In this document: positions 15,639 through 25,082 of the stretch, in pieces
Position numbering within the stretch: position 1 is the first letter of the stretch
Layout of the letters: every line of letters begins with the position of its first letter
Assembly: GCF_008831075.1 (NCBI RefSeq)
Contig: NZ_WBJX01000002.1
Coordinates: 620,001 to 684,000, forward strand
Direction: 5' to 3'
DNA length: 64,000 bases
Origin: Pseudoclavibacter terrae
GTDB lineage: Bacteria > Actinomycetota > Actinomycetes > Actinomycetales > Microbacteriaceae
Position numbers and translations under genes: made by a program
The notes under the pieces: generated by a model
Databases searched by the model: none
What the model was told of the DNA's origin: nothing
What the model saw: the letters and a program-made list of their open reading frames with translations, nothing else

Positions 15639-17258
15639 TCACGCCACTCGAACATCGCGTAGACGCCATCCGGCCTCCCCACGAGCGATCGTGAGGGAGG
15701 CCGGTGGCGTCTCTGCCGTCTGCGCCGCGCCTTGTGGCCACAGCTCCACCACGGCGAAATCCCCGTAGCGGTCCCGGAGCGTCGCCGCGGGGAGGCTGAC
15801 CAGTTCGTCCTGCGCTCCTTCTGGTCGGTTGAGGTCGGCATGGAGTCCCGGCGCGTCGCTCTGGTAGACCTCCTCGAGGCAGCCGGCGGCGGCCGTGGCA
15901 AGGCACTCGGTCCGTCTTGCCACGAGCGCCGCAGCAGCCGCGGCAGGATCATCGGTCGCCGCCGCGGTTCGCCAGTCCTGCACTGCCTCCGCTGGTGCCG
16001 ACTGTTCAGGTTGTGCTGGCGTCTGCACTTCTGGAGCGGTCGCTTCCTGAGGTTGTTGCGTCTGCTGGCTCGCCGTGGGAACGGCGCCGCCGTCACTCGG
16101 GCCATCAGCGCCGTCTCCCCCGCTGCGACTGCTCGCCACCCCGATGACGACCGCGCACATGCACATCACCAGCGCGGCCACCGCCGCGATGCGGTACGGC
16201 ATCCGGATGGCAGACGGCTGCGGCGCCCTCGAACCGCCGCGATGTCGTCGCGTCCGTCGCTCACGCCTGCTGGCGACCTCGCGCGTCGCGTGGACGAGAC
16301 GCCCCGACGGGTCCTCACCCCGGTTGTCACCGTCGAGGAGCGTCGGACCACCACCTCCGCCTACGGGGCCATCCGATGACGGGTCGATCACTGGGCTCCC
16401 CGACACAGCCCCAGGCACCTGTTCCGCCAGCACGGCGCGCCAGGGCCTGGGCTCACCCACCGCCGGGTCGTGGATATCCGTGGCGTCCTGCCAGGTGAAC
16501 AGGGCGTCAATCAGTCGCGCACCGAGCCCCTCGTCGATCTCCCCCGACAGGCAGCGGTCGAATTCGCGCTCCAGAGCGGCGGGCAGCTCCGTCTCCGGGG
16601 GCAGCTGCGCCAGCACCAGATCCGCGAGGGACTCGAAGGATCGCCAGTCTCGGAGCACACCAGCGTTCGGGCGGCCCTTCTGCTCGAGACGAGTCACCGT
16701 CTGCCAGCTCTTGAGAACCGGTCGCCCTGCCAGGGTGAGGCGGACGTCGTCGCATCCGAACGGGCCCACCGCCACGCCGTGCTCGTGCAGCTCCACGAGA
16801 GTCTCCGCGATGGAGGCGAGGATCGTCACGATCTCCCCCGCCGTGAGGGGGTGAGGCCGGTCGAGGAGCTCCTCCACGCTCGACCCCTCCGTGGCCTCGA
16901 GGACGACCACCGCGTCCCGATGCTCGGTCTGACCGATATCGCGGACTGCAGGAGCACTCGGGGCGTCGATCTCCTCGAGCAGCACGCAGACCTCGGAGAG
17001 CGTGAGTCCCGGGCCTGGCGACGCCTCTACGACGAGCTCGACGGCCTCCTTGGGCGCAGGAGCGACGACTCGCGGGGGCGAGAGGGATGGGCCGGCCAGC
17101 CAGTCGTCGTCAGCCAACGCAGCCCGTTCGCGCGCCACGGCGAGGTAGCGGTGCCAGGGCCCGTCGTCCGAGAGCACGTCGACGACCCGCCAGCCCGCGA
17201 TATCGAGGTAGGCGGGAGCCTGGCTGCGGGCGGTTTTGCGCTGGTCTCTGGCTTGCAC
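15639..17258 (-). CDS. Membrane-anchored pseudokinase-like protein
   Basis: A 539-residue protein of unknown function. Residues about 15-270 resemble a protein-kinase fold (a helical region with LVELHEHGVAVGPFGCDDVRLTLAGRPVL, where HRD...N and DFG would sit), but no VAIK lysine, HRD or DFG is present, so it is unlikely to phosphorylate. A basic stretch (RRERRTRRHRGG) precedes one transmembrane helix (YRIAAVAALVMCMCAVVIGVA). After it come a Gln/Pro/Ala-rich linker and a small extracytoplasmic domain of about 130 residues with a disulfide-capable pair (TECLATAAAGCLEE). It could be a scaffold or sensor. It is convergent with sucB and divergent from the DUF4191 gene. Confidence 0.7.
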   Translation of the reverse strand: MQARDQRKTARSQAPAYLDIAGWRVVDVLSDDGPWHRYLAVARERAALADDDWLAGPSLSPPRVVAPAPKEAVELVVEASPGPGLTLSEVCVLLEEIDAPSAPAVRDIGQTEHRDAVVVLEATEGSSVEELLDRPHPLTAGEIVTILASIAETLVELHEHGVAVGPFGCDDVRLTLAGRPVLKSWQTVTRLEQKGRPNAGVLRDWRSFESLADLVLAQLPPETELPAALEREFDRCLSGEIDEGLGARLIDALFTWQDATDIHDPAVGEPRPWRAVLAEQVPGAVSGSPVIDPSSDGPVGGGGGPTLLDGDNRGEDPSGRLVHATREVASRRERRTRRHRGGSRAPQPSAIRMPYRIAAVAALVMCMCAVVIGVASSRSGGDGADGPSDGGAVPTASQQTQQPQEATAPEVQTPAQPEQSAPAEAVQDWRTAAATDDPAAAAAALVARRTECLATAAAGCLEEVYQSDAPGLHADLNRPEGAQDELVSLPAATLRDRYGDFAVVELWPQGAAQTAETPPASLTIARGEAGWRLRDVRVA

Positions 17259-17374
17259 ACGGAGATTCTGACGCCCAGTTCACGCCAGGAGCGGACGAGC
17301 TTCATCGTCTGTGGAGAAGTCGTCACGAGTCCGAATGTGAATACGGGGTGAAGTGCCGGTATTCTGGATGCACT

Positions 17375-18094
17375 ATGGCGAACTCTCCACAAGCCAGCGC
17401 AGCAGCGGAAAAAGAGCCGGGTCGCTTCAAGCAGATCTGGCAAGTCCTCAAGATGACGGTCAAGTACGACAAGACCGCACCTTGGATCATGGCCGCTGCC
17501 GTGCTCGTCCCCCTGATCATCGCAGCGCTCGTGAGCATCTTCCTCCCCGGCTCGAACGCGCTCATCTGGATCCTCACGATGATCCTCGGCCTCATGGTCG
17601 GTGTGCTCCTCTTCATGTTCACGCTGAACTGGCGGGCCGAACGGGTTGCGTTCGGGCAGCTCGAAGGCCGCGCGGGTGCTGCAGGCCAGGTGCTCACGAG
17701 CGCCCTGCGCGGAACGTGGCAGACGAGCGAGATGCCCGTCGCGTTCAACGCCAAGACGCAGGACGCCGTGTACCGCGCGGTCGGTAAGCCTGGCGTCGTC
17801 ATCCTCAGCGAGGGCAGCAAGGCCGGCACGAAGCGCTTGCTCGACGATGAGCGCCGCAAGACCGCCCGCATCCTGCCGAACGTCCCGATCCACCACTTCC
17901 ACGTGGGCACGGGAACTGACGACGTGAAGCTCGTGCAGATCCGGAAGACGCTCAACAAGCTCCCGAAGAAGCTCACGAAGCCGGAGATCGTCGCCGTGAC
18001 GAGCCGCCTGAAGGCGCTCGGCAGCAACGCCCTCCCCATCCCCAAGGGGATCGACCCGATGCGGATGCGCTCCTCGCGTTCGCAGATGCGCTGA
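17375..18094 (+). CDS. DUF4191 family membrane protein
   Basis: A 239-residue protein with a cytoplasmic N-terminus, two adjacent transmembrane helices (about 38-60 and 64-84, IMAAAVLVPLIIAALVSIF then LIWILTMILGLMVGVLLFMF) and a basic soluble domain ending in RMRSSRSQMR. It matches the actinobacterial DUF4191 family, whose function is not known and whose members often lie close to glnA. The longer upstream frame is rejected: TATTCT lies 9 nt before ATG 17375, suggesting a leaderless or very short leader. Confidence 0.82.
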   Translation: MANSPQASAAAEKEPGRFKQIWQVLKMTVKYDKTAPWIMAAAVLVPLIIAALVSIFLPGSNALIWILTMILGLMVGVLLFMFTLNWRAERVAFGQLEGRAGAAGQVLTSALRGTWQTSEMPVAFNAKTQDAVYRAVGKPGVVILSEGSKAGTKRLLDDERRKTARILPNVPIHHFHVGTGTDDVKLVQIRKTLNKLPKKLTKPEIVAVTSRLKALGSNALPIPKGIDPMRMRSSRSQMR

Positions 18095-18130
18095 CCTGCA
18101 GCATCCCCGCCACAGACTCGCCCTGCCGCT

Positions 18131-18556
18131 CTACACGAGCCGCAGGGCGAGTTTCGTCATGATGTCGTGGCCGCCGCGCTGGTCGCTGTCCCACACGAGC
18201 ATGGGAAGCACGAGCGTCACCAGCAGCTGGCGGAGCAGGGGTCGAAGGTAGCCAGGCGCTGAGCCATCGAGCCTCGTGACTCGCATCCTGAACACCAGGT
18301 GCCCGATGGAGCCACCGAACAGCATGATCCCGACGGTCGTCATCGCGAAGAAGAGCAGCAGAATGGCGATCGAGTCGTACTCGAAGAAGATGAAGGCAAG
18401 TCCCGCGGCAACCGCGTAGTCGATGATGAGCGCCGGCACACGGCGGCGCATCGGCGCCATGCTGCCACGACCCTCTTCCGGGTAGCCGAGGCGGTAGCCC
18501 GGGTAGCGGTTGTTCTCCGGTCGAGCGAACTCCGGGCTGCTTGACTGTGCGGGCAT
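18131..18556 (-). CDS. RDD family membrane protein
   Basis: A 141-residue integral membrane protein of the RDD family, with three predicted helices and the Arg/Asp pattern RRRVPALIIDYAVAAGLAF near the first helix. SIGHLVFRMRVTRLDG matches the family's second conserved block. RDD proteins may act in ion or small-molecule transport; this one's role is unknown. It is encoded back-to-back with glnA, a common actinobacterial arrangement. The divergent region contains the GlnR-type box. Confidence 0.8.
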   Translation of the reverse strand: MPAQSSSPEFARPENNRYPGYRLGYPEEGRGSMAPMRRRVPALIIDYAVAAGLAFIFFEYDSIAILLLFFAMTTVGIMLFGGSIGHLVFRMRVTRLDGSAPGYLRPLLRQLLVTLVLPMLVWDSDQRGGHDIMTKLALRLV

Positions 18557-18621
18557 CCGAAAAGCTTACCGTCGGACGGAGGCGGACGGCGGGCCCCTGA
18601 CGGCGCACTATCACGCTCTGC

Positions 18622-18659
18622 GTAACGTGCGCGAAACATAACAGTGACCACTGGGCAAC
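18622..18659 (+). promoter_or_regulatory. GlnR-type operator upstream of glnA
   Basis: Four pentamers spaced by exactly 6 nt: GTAAC (18622), GAAAC (18633), GTGAC (18644) and GCAAC (18655). This matches the two a-b half-site pairs of actinobacterial GlnR boxes. A TAGCTT -10 candidate follows at 18670-18675. It would let GlnR activate glnA under nitrogen limitation. Confidence 0.8.
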
Positions 18660-18723
18660 AGCGAGTGGTTAGCTTATGACAGGACCCCGTCCGCCAACAC
18701 CTTCGACACGACCCGGAGAAGCC

Positions 18724-20148
18724 ATGTTCAAAGAACCGTCTGAAGTCCTCGCCTATATCACCGACAACGATGTCAAGTTCCTCGACATCCGCTTCACCGA
18801 CCTCCCCGGTGTGCAGCAGCACTTCAACATCCCCGCGTCGACCGTCGATGAGGAGTTCTTCTCCGTCGGCCAGCTCTTCGATGGCTCCTCGATCCGCGGT
18901 TTCGCGTCGATCCACGAGTCGGACATGCAGCTCATCCCCGACGTCACCACGGCGTACCTCGACCCGTTCCGCGAGGCGAAGACCCTGATCATGGTCTTCG
19001 ACATCTACAACCCCCGCACGGGTGAGATCTACCACCGCGACCCCCGCCAGGTCGCGAAGAAGGCTGTCGACTACCTGTCCTCGACGGGAATCGCGGACAC
19101 GGCGTTCTTCGCACCAGAGGCGGAGTTCTACATCTTCGACGACGTGCGCTACTCCGTGACGTCGAACCAGAGCTTCTACTCCGTTGACTCCGAAGAGGGC
19201 GCCTGGAACTCGGGCCGCGAAGAAGAGGGCGGCAACCTCGGCAACAAGACGCCGTTCAAGGGCGGCTACTTCCCCGTCTCCCCCGTCGACAAGACGGCAG
19301 ACCTGCGCGACGACATCACGCTCAAGCTCATCGAAGCCGGTTTCATCCTCGAGCGCTCGCACCACGAGGTGGGCACGGGCGGCCAGCAGGAGATCAACTA
19401 CCGGTTCGACACGATGGTCAGCGCCGCTGACGACATCCTGAAGTTCAAGTACATCGTCAAGAACACGGCCGAGCAGTGGGGCAAGTCGGCCACATTCATG
19501 CCGAAGCCGCTCTACAACGACAACGGCTCAGGCATGCACACGCACCAGTCGCTGTGGAAGGACGGCGAGCCGCTCTTCTACGACGAGGCTGGCTACGGCT
19601 CGCTGTCGGACACGGCTCGCTGGTACATCGGCGGACTGCTCGCACACGCCAACTCGCTCGCCGCGTTCACCAACCCGACGACGAACTCCTACCACCGCCT
19701 GGTGAAGGGCTTCGAAGCCCCCATCAACCTCGTCTACTCGGCGGGCAACCGCTCGGCTGCGATCCGCATCCCGATCACGGGCTCCAACCCGAAGGCGAAG
19801 CGCATCGAGTTCCGCGCGCCGGACGCCTCGGCCAACCCGTACCTCGCGTTCGCCGCGCAGCTCATGGCTGGCCTCGACGGCATCCAGAACCGTATCGAGC
19901 CGCACGAGCCCGTCGACAAGGACCTCTACGAGCTTCCCCCGGAAGAGGCGAAGAGCATCCCGCAGCTCGCGACCTCGCTGCCCGAGGCGCTCGCAGCTCT
20001 CGAGGCTGACCACGAGTACCTCACGAAGGGCAACGTCTTCACGCCGGAGCTCATCGAGAACTGGATCAACTACAAGACGGTCAACGAAGTGCAGCCGCTC
20101 GCGCAGCGCCCGCACCCGTACGAGTTCGAGCTCTACTACGGCGTCTAG
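18724..20148 (+). CDS. glnA: Glutamine synthetase type I (adenylylatable)
   Basis: A 474-residue GSI-beta-type glutamine synthetase that makes glutamine from glutamate, ammonia and ATP. Motifs include FDGSSIRGF, the metal-binding [25 protein letters not shown], the [12 protein letters not shown] loop and the ATP-binding [23 protein letters not shown]. The adenylylation site KDLYELPP is present (Tyr402), and the modifying enzyme glnE lies downstream. The start is ATG 18724 with GGAGAA a few nt upstream; the upstream ATG at 18676 falls directly after the -10 box and is probably not used. GlnR and GlnE are the expected controls. Confidence 0.96.
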   Translation: MFKEPSEVLAYITDNDVKFLDIRFTDLPGVQQHFNIPASTVDEEFFSVGQLFDGSSIRGFASIHESDMQLIPDVTTAYLDPFREAKTLIMVFDIYNPRTGEIYHRDPRQVAKKAVDYLSSTGIADTAFFAPEAEFYIFDDVRYSVTSNQSFYSVDSEEGAWNSGREEEGGNLGNKTPFKGGYFPVSPVDKTADLRDDITLKLIEAGFILERSHHEVGTGGQQEINYRFDTMVSAADDILKFKYIVKNTAEQWGKSATFMPKPLYNDNGSGMHTHQSLWKDGEPLFYDEAGYGSLSDTARWYIGGLLAHANSLAAFTNPTTNSYHRLVKGFEAPINLVYSAGNRSAAIRIPITGSNPKAKRIEFRAPDASANPYLAFAAQLMAGLDGIQNRIEPHEPVDKDLYELPPEEAKSIPQLATSLPEALAALEADHEYLTKGNVFTPELIENWINYKTVNEVQPLAQRPHPYEFELYYGV

Positions 20149-20168
20149 CCGTCAGCGCAGTTCCGCGG

Positions 20169-20200
20169 CCGGCCCGTCTCGCTCCTGCGAGGCGGGCCGG
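20169..20200 (+). terminator. Terminator of glnA
   Basis: A 14-bp stem (CCGGCCCGTCTCGC with one G-T wobble) and TCCT loop, followed by a weak T-rich stretch, 20 bp after the glnA stop. Confidence 0.7.
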
Positions 20201-20272
20201 TTCCGTCTGCGCCAGCGGCGGTGTCTCCGCATCCGCCCAGGCTGACGCTCGACGACGTGGCAAGCTGGACGG

Positions 20273-20596
20273 ATGGATGACGAAGAGCTTCGCGCGCAAG
20301 CCCTGGCCGCCATCGACCACCACAAGCGCCTCGCGGCGAGCATCCACGCGGCGGCCGTCCGCCGACTGTCGTCCGAGCCGCAGAGCGAGGACTGGCAGCG
20401 GCACAACGCCGACGTCGATCGCTTCATCGACGAGCTCCTCGCCCACGAGTTCACCACCGCCAAGTCGGCGCTGCAGGCCCTCGCCTCGCATGAGGCGCAG
20501 CACGCCGTCGGCATCGGCCGGCAGTCGGGCCTCGACGCCGTCCTGATCGCCGACAGCCTCGAACGGGCGATCCACGACCAGCAGGCCGAGTCCTAG
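20273..20596 (+). CDS. Hypothetical helical protein
   Basis: A 107-residue soluble, mostly alpha-helical protein rich in Ala, His and Glu (IDHHKRLAASIHAAAVRRL, SALQALASHEAQHAVGIG). I do not recognise a family. It lies between glnA and the convergent glnE, so it may be a local accessory of nitrogen metabolism or unrelated. The ATG at 20273 has only a weak upstream ribosome-binding sequence, so the start is not certain. Codon use looks normal for the genome. Confidence 0.55.
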   Translation: MDDEELRAQALAAIDHHKRLAASIHAAAVRRLSSEPQSEDWQRHNADVDRFIDELLAHEFTTAKSALQALASHEAQHAVGIGRQSGLDAVLIADSLERAIHDQQAES

Positions 20597-20648
20597 ACCC
20601 CCGTCCCGCAGCCTCGGTCGGTCAAGGCGCGACTGTCCCGCATCCGCG

Positions 20649-23600
20649 CTACTCGCCGTAGAAGCGTCGCTCGAACACGCGCCGCGCTCGGCGCGTCTCA
20701 CCCAGGTAGTCGTCCTCGAGGAGCGGACCCGAGCCTGGCGCGTAGCCCAGCGCCCGCGCGACGGCGTCGAGCGTCGGACCGTCCTGCGGGAGGAGGTCCG
20801 ACTGCTTGTTCGTAGCCAGGTACAGCGCCGAACGCACCCGAGACGCCAGGAGCCACGCGTCTTTGAGCTGGTTGGCCTCGGCAAGCGTCAGCAGTTCCGC
20901 CTCCTGGGCGGCGTCGAGGGTCTCGAGAGTCGAGGTCGTGCGAAGCGCCGCGGTGTGCATCGCGTGCTGCAGCTGCAGGGTCTGCGCGAGCCACTCGACG
21001 TCGCTCAGGGACCCGCGGCCCAGCTTCAGATGACGTTTCGGGTCGGCTCCCTGCGGAAGACGCTCGTTCTCCACGCGCGCCTTGATGCGGCGCACCTCAC
21101 GCAGCCCGTCCTCGGAGAGCTCCTTGCCGTAGCGCACATCGTCCACCAGATCCATGAAGCGGTCGCGCACGTTCGCGTCCCCGACCACATCGTGGGCACG
21201 GAGCAGCGCCTGTGTCTCCCACCCGAGCGACCACCGCGCGTAGTAGCTCCGGTAGGCCGACAGGGAACGCACGAGCGGACCCGACTTGCCCTCGGGCCGG
21301 AGACCCGCATCCAGGTCGATCGGCATCCGCGGGTCCGCCGTGAACTCGACGATGCGATGCACAAGCGCGAGAGCCCGCCGGCTCGCGAGATCCGGGTTCG
21401 AGAAGTCACCGGGCTCGAACACGTAGAGCACGTCGAGGTCCGAGCCGAAACCGAGCTCGCGGCCGCCGTAGCGACCCATGGCGATGATGGCGAATGGCGG
21501 ATACTCGACCTTGTCGATGCGACGGACCGCGTCGTACGCGCCCTGCAGGGTCGCCGTCGCGATGTCCGAGAGACCAGCCCCCGTCTGCTTGATGTCGATG
21601 AGGCTCAGCAGCCCGCCGATCGCCAGACGGAGCACCTCCCGCCGGCGGAACGTCCGGAGCGCGCGCCGCAGAGCGACCTCGTCGTCGTGGCGACGGATCG
21701 TCGTCGCAACCTCGTCGAGGAGCGCGCTGAGCGAGCGCGGCTTGAGCTGCGCGTCGTCATCGAGCCACTTCACCGCCTCCGGGTAGAGCTCGAAGAACTC
21801 CGCCGCGAACTTGGAGCCCGAGAGCAGCTGAGTCAGGCGCTTCGCTGCGGCCGAGCTGTCGCGCAGCAGCCGCAGGTACCAGGCGGTGTCGCCGAGACGC
21901 TCTGAGAGCTTGCGGAAGGCGAGGAACCCGCTGTCCGGGTCGCTCCCCTGCGAGAACCAGTCGATGAGCACCGGGAGCAGCGTGCGCTGCATGATGGCAC
22001 GCCGGGAGACGCCCTTCACGAGCGCGGTGATGTGCGCGAGCGCGCCCTTGGGGTCGAGGAAGCCGATCGCGCGCAGTCGAGCCTCGGCCTGGTCGGAGCT
22101 GAGCGCGAAGCCAGCCGTCGGCAGGGCGGCGACCGCAGAGAGCAGCGGCCGGTAGAAGACCTTCTCGTGCAGACCCCTGACGCGCAGCTTCACCCGCTGC
22201 CACTCGTCGGTGAGCTCTCGGGAGTTCGCGAAGCTGGCCGAGCGCGCGAGCACGGCACGTTCGATGTCGCTCGTAGGCATGAGGTGCGTGCGTCGGAGCG
22301 CGCGCAGCTGGATGCGGTGCTCGAGCAGCCGCAGGAACTCGTAGTCCGAGGAGAACTGGTTCGCGTCATCGCGCCCGATGTACCCGCCCTCGCTGAGCGC
22401 TTCGAGCGCCGCGAGCGTCGCGCGCTCTCGGACGCTCTCATCGTGCTGCCCGTGCACGAGCTGGAGCAGCTGCACCGTGAACTCGATGTCACGCAGACCA
22501 CCTGGGCCGAGCTTGATCTGCAGGTCGACTTCCTCGGCGGGGATGTGGTCGGTCACGCGCTCACGCATGGCGCGCACCTGCTTGACGAAGTCTGCCCGGC
22601 TGGCGCTCGCCCAGATCAGCGGTTCGACTCTGCGCTCGAAGTCCGAGCCGAGGCGCAGGTCGCCCGCCATGGCCCGTGACTTGATGAGTGCCTGGAACTC
22701 CCAGTTCTTCGCCCACCGCTCGTAGTACTTGGCGTAGGAGTCGATCGTCCTGACCAGCGCGCCGTCCTTGCCCTCTGGACGGAGATTCGCGTCCACCTCC
22801 CACAGGGCCGGCTCGACGTCGGTGGAATCGATGACGCGCATCGTGAGGCTCGCGAGCCGCGTCCCGATCTCGACCGCCCTCGGCACCGCGACGCGTTCGG
22901 GGTCTGACGACTCGGCGACGAACATGATGTCCACGTCGCTGATGTAGTTGAGCTCCTCCGCGCCCGCCTTGCCCATGCCGATGATCGCGAGGCGGACGCA
23001 CTCGACTTGTTCGGCGGGGAATCGACCGAAACCGCTCGGTGGCGACTGCGTCTCCGCTCGCGCGACCATGATGGCCGCATCCAGCGTCTCTCCGGCGAGA
23101 TCGGCGAGCGCGCGGCTCACCTCTCGGACGCACCCGCGCTGGTCATCCTGAGCGAGGTCGAACGCGGTGATTCGCGCGAGCTCGGTGCGGTACCGGATGC
23201 GGAGCGAGCGAATCGCATCGGACCCGGTCAGCTGGGCAACCGCCATGCCGAAGCCACCGTCGGCGTCAGCGCGCTCGGCGTCCACGCCCACGCTCGCCGC
23301 CATGCGACGCTGCAGCTCCTCGCGGGTCGGCAGCTCCGCCTCGCCCGACTGGACGACCTCCATCGTGCGCGGGTGCCTCAGGAAGAACTCGGCGAGGCCG
23401 GTCGATGCGCCAAGGAGGCGCACCACCGTCTTCGCGTTGGGCCGTTCGGCGAACAGCGAGTCCACCGCACTCGGGTGCTGCCTGGCGAGGTACACGAGCC
23501 ACTGCAGCGCCTGGTCCGGGTCCGCGACGCGCTCGTCGACGACCGAGAACAGGTCGTCCGCGCGCACCCCCGTGAGCTCGGTCAGTTCCGCGAGGTGCGG

Positions 23601-23666
23601 CTCTGCCTCGCTTGGCGCAGCAAATCCTGCCCTCGCGAGGCGCGTGCGCAGTCCGTCGGAGCGCAC
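20649..23666 (-). CDS. glnE: Glutamine synthetase adenylyltransferase/deadenylylase
   Basis: A 1005-residue bifunctional enzyme that attaches AMP to, and removes it from, the GlnA tyrosine. It contains two nucleotidyltransferase domains. The N-terminal one has GKAGAEELNYISDVDIMFVAE (adenylyl-removing half). The C-terminal one has MGRYGGRELGFGSDLDVLYVFEP (adenylylating half), each followed by the GlnD/GlnE helical region with DLRPEGKDGALV and GLRPEGKSGPLV. The length is typical. It is 3 nt from the glnA2 stop and on the same strand, so the two form an operon. The target tyrosine is present in GlnA (18724-20148) but not in GlnA2. Confidence 0.96.
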   Translation of the reverse strand: MRSDGLRTRLARAGFAAPSEAEPHLAELTELTGVRADDLFSVVDERVADPDQALQWLVYLARQHPSAVDSLFAERPNAKTVVRLLGASTGLAEFFLRHPRTMEVVQSGEAELPTREELQRRMAASVGVDAERADADGGFGMAVAQLTGSDAIRSLRIRYRTELARITAFDLAQDDQRGCVREVSRALADLAGETLDAAIMVARAETQSPPSGFGRFPAEQVECVRLAIIGMGKAGAEELNYISDVDIMFVAESSDPERVAVPRAVEIGTRLASLTMRVIDSTDVEPALWEVDANLRPEGKDGALVRTIDSYAKYYERWAKNWEFQALIKSRAMAGDLRLGSDFERRVEPLIWASASRADFVKQVRAMRERVTDHIPAEEVDLQIKLGPGGLRDIEFTVQLLQLVHGQHDESVRERATLAALEALSEGGYIGRDDANQFSSDYEFLRLLEHRIQLRALRRTHLMPTSDIERAVLARSASFANSRELTDEWQRVKLRVRGLHEKVFYRPLLSAVAALPTAGFALSSDQAEARLRAIGFLDPKGALAHITALVKGVSRRAIMQRTLLPVLIDWFSQGSDPDSGFLAFRKLSERLGDTAWYLRLLRDSSAAAKRLTQLLSGSKFAAEFFELYPEAVKWLDDDAQLKPRSLSALLDEVATTIRRHDDEVALRRALRTFRRREVLRLAIGGLLSLIDIKQTGAGLSDIATATLQGAYDAVRRIDKVEYPPFAIIAMGRYGGRELGFGSDLDVLYVFEPGDFSNPDLASRRALALVHRIVEFTADPRMPIDLDAGLRPEGKSGPLVRSLSAYRSYYARWSLGWETQALLRAHDVVGDANVRDRFMDLVDDVRYGKELSEDGLREVRRIKARVENERLPQGADPKRHLKLGRGSLSDVEWLAQTLQLQHAMHTAALRTTSTLETLDAAQEAELLTLAEANQLKDAWLLASRVRSALYLATNKQSDLLPQDGPTLDAVARALGYAPGSGPLLEDDYLGETRRARRVFERRFYGE

Positions 23667-23669
23667 GGC

Positions 23670-25007
23670 TTACAAGGCGTGCAGGTTCGAGGCCAGCTCG
23701 AACGGGGTGACCTGTGCGCGGTACTGCTTCCACTCGGCGCGCTTGTTCGCGAGGAAGTACGCGAACACCTGCTCGCCGAGCGTCTCTGCCACGAGTTCCG
23801 AGTTCTCCATGATGGAGATGGCCTCGTTGAGGCTCGAGGGCAGCGGGTCGAAGCCGAGCACGCTGCGCTCGCGAGGCGACATCTCCCAGATGTCGCCTTC
23901 GATCTCAGCGGGCAGCTCGTACTCCTCCGAGACGCCCTTCAGCCCAGCGGAGAGCAGGACGGCGTACGCGAGGTACGGGTTCGCGGCTGAGTCGATGCCG
24001 CGGTACTCGACACGCGCCGAGCCGCCCTTGTTGGGCTTGTAGGTCGGGATGCGCACGAGTGCCGAGCTGTTGTTGTGGCCCCAGCAGGCGTAGCTGGGGG
24101 CTTCGTCGCCACCCCAGATGCGCTTGTAGGAGTTGACGAACTGGTTCGTCACGGCGGTGATCTCGGGCGCGTGCTTGAGGAGACCTGCGACGAAGTGCCT
24201 GCCGATCTTCGAGAGCTGGTACTCGGCCCCCGGCTCGTGGAAGACGTTCGTGTCGCCCTCGAACAGCGAGACGTGCGTGTGCATGCCGCTGCCCGGGTGC
24301 TGCCACATGGGCTTCGGCATGAACGTCGCGTACACGCCCTGCTCGATGGCCACTTCCTTGACGACCGTGCGGAACGTCATGACGTTGTCGGCCGTGTTCA
24401 GCGCGTCGGAGAAGCGGAGGTCGATCTCGTTCTGCCCGGGTCCAGCCTCGTGGTGGCTGTACTCCACGGAGATGCCGAGGTCCTCCAGGATGCGGACGGC
24501 GCGGCGACGGAAGTCGTGTGCGGTGCCGCCGGGGACGTTGTCGAAGTAGCCGGCGTTGTCGGCGGGCACTGGTTCGCCGTTGAGCGCCTCATCCGACTTC
24601 AGCAGGTAGAACTCGATCTCGGGGTGCACGTAGAACGTGAATCCCTGCGCCGAGGCCACGTCGAGCGCGCGGCGGAGGACCCGACGCGGGTCGGTCACGG
24701 AGGGCTGGCCATCCGGCGTCGAGATGTCGCAGAACATGCGCGCCGTCGGGTCGATGTCCCCACGCCACGGCAGCATCTGGAAGGTCGACGGGTCCGGGTG
24801 GAGGAGCATGTCCGCCTCGGAGCGCCTCGTGAAGCCCTCGACGGCGGAGCCGTCGAGCCCGATGCCCTCGTTGAAGGCACCCTCGACCTCCGCCGGTGCG
24901 ATAGCCACGGACTTCAATGTTCCGAGAACATCCGTGAACCACAGGCGGATGAACTTGATCCCGCGCTCCTCGATCTGGCGGAGTACGAAGTCCTGCTGCT
25001 TGTCCAC
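23670..25007 (-). CDS. glnA2: Glutamine synthetase type I, second copy (GlnA2-like)
   Basis: A 445-residue GSI enzyme of the shorter class. It has the N-terminal beta-grasp ([14 protein letters not shown]), [10 protein letters not shown], the metal ligands [28 protein letters not shown], and the [11 protein letters not shown] and RIPTY segments. The 25-residue insertion and adenylylated tyrosine of GlnA are missing ([16 protein letters not shown] instead), so GlnE should not modify it. Start: GTG 25007 (VDKQQDFVL) with GGAG about 5 nt upstream. The ATG at 25040 directly abuts a TAGCCT -10 box and would precede the transcript. It is divergent from panB. Confidence 0.92.
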   Translation of the reverse strand: MDKQQDFVLRQIEERGIKFIRLWFTDVLGTLKSVAIAPAEVEGAFNEGIGLDGSAVEGFTRRSEADMLLHPDPSTFQMLPWRGDIDPTARMFCDISTPDGQPSVTDPRRVLRRALDVASAQGFTFYVHPEIEFYLLKSDEALNGEPVPADNAGYFDNVPGGTAHDFRRRAVRILEDLGISVEYSHHEAGPGQNEIDLRFSDALNTADNVMTFRTVVKEVAIEQGVYATFMPKPMWQHPGSGMHTHVSLFEGDTNVFHEPGAEYQLSKIGRHFVAGLLKHAPEITAVTNQFVNSYKRIWGGDEAPSYACWGHNNSSALVRIPTYKPNKGGSARVEYRGIDSAANPYLAYAVLLSAGLKGVSEEYELPAEIEGDIWEMSPRERSVLGFDPLPSSLNEAISIMENSELVAETLGEQVFAYFLANKRAEWKQYRAQVTPFELASNLHAL

Positions 25008-25069
25008 TCGGGCTCCAATTCTTGTTGTGCGCCTCCCCATAGGCTACTGGGCTTGAGGCCGCCCCGCCG

Positions 25070-25075
25070 TATGAT
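25070..25075 (+). promoter_or_regulatory. Leaderless -10 element of panB
   Basis: TATGAT followed by exactly 7 nt and ATG 25083; no Shine-Dalgarno sequence. Confidence 0.65.
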
Positions 25076-25082
25076 GGCCTGC

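Noticed and set aside
14617-15906. 429-codon minus-strand frame over sucB
   Set aside because: Arg/Asp-rich antisense translation of a well-supported E2 enzyme gene.
24075-25082. Long upstream extension of panB
   Set aside because: It is antisense to glnA2; PanB similarity starts at 25083 and a leaderless promoter stands there.
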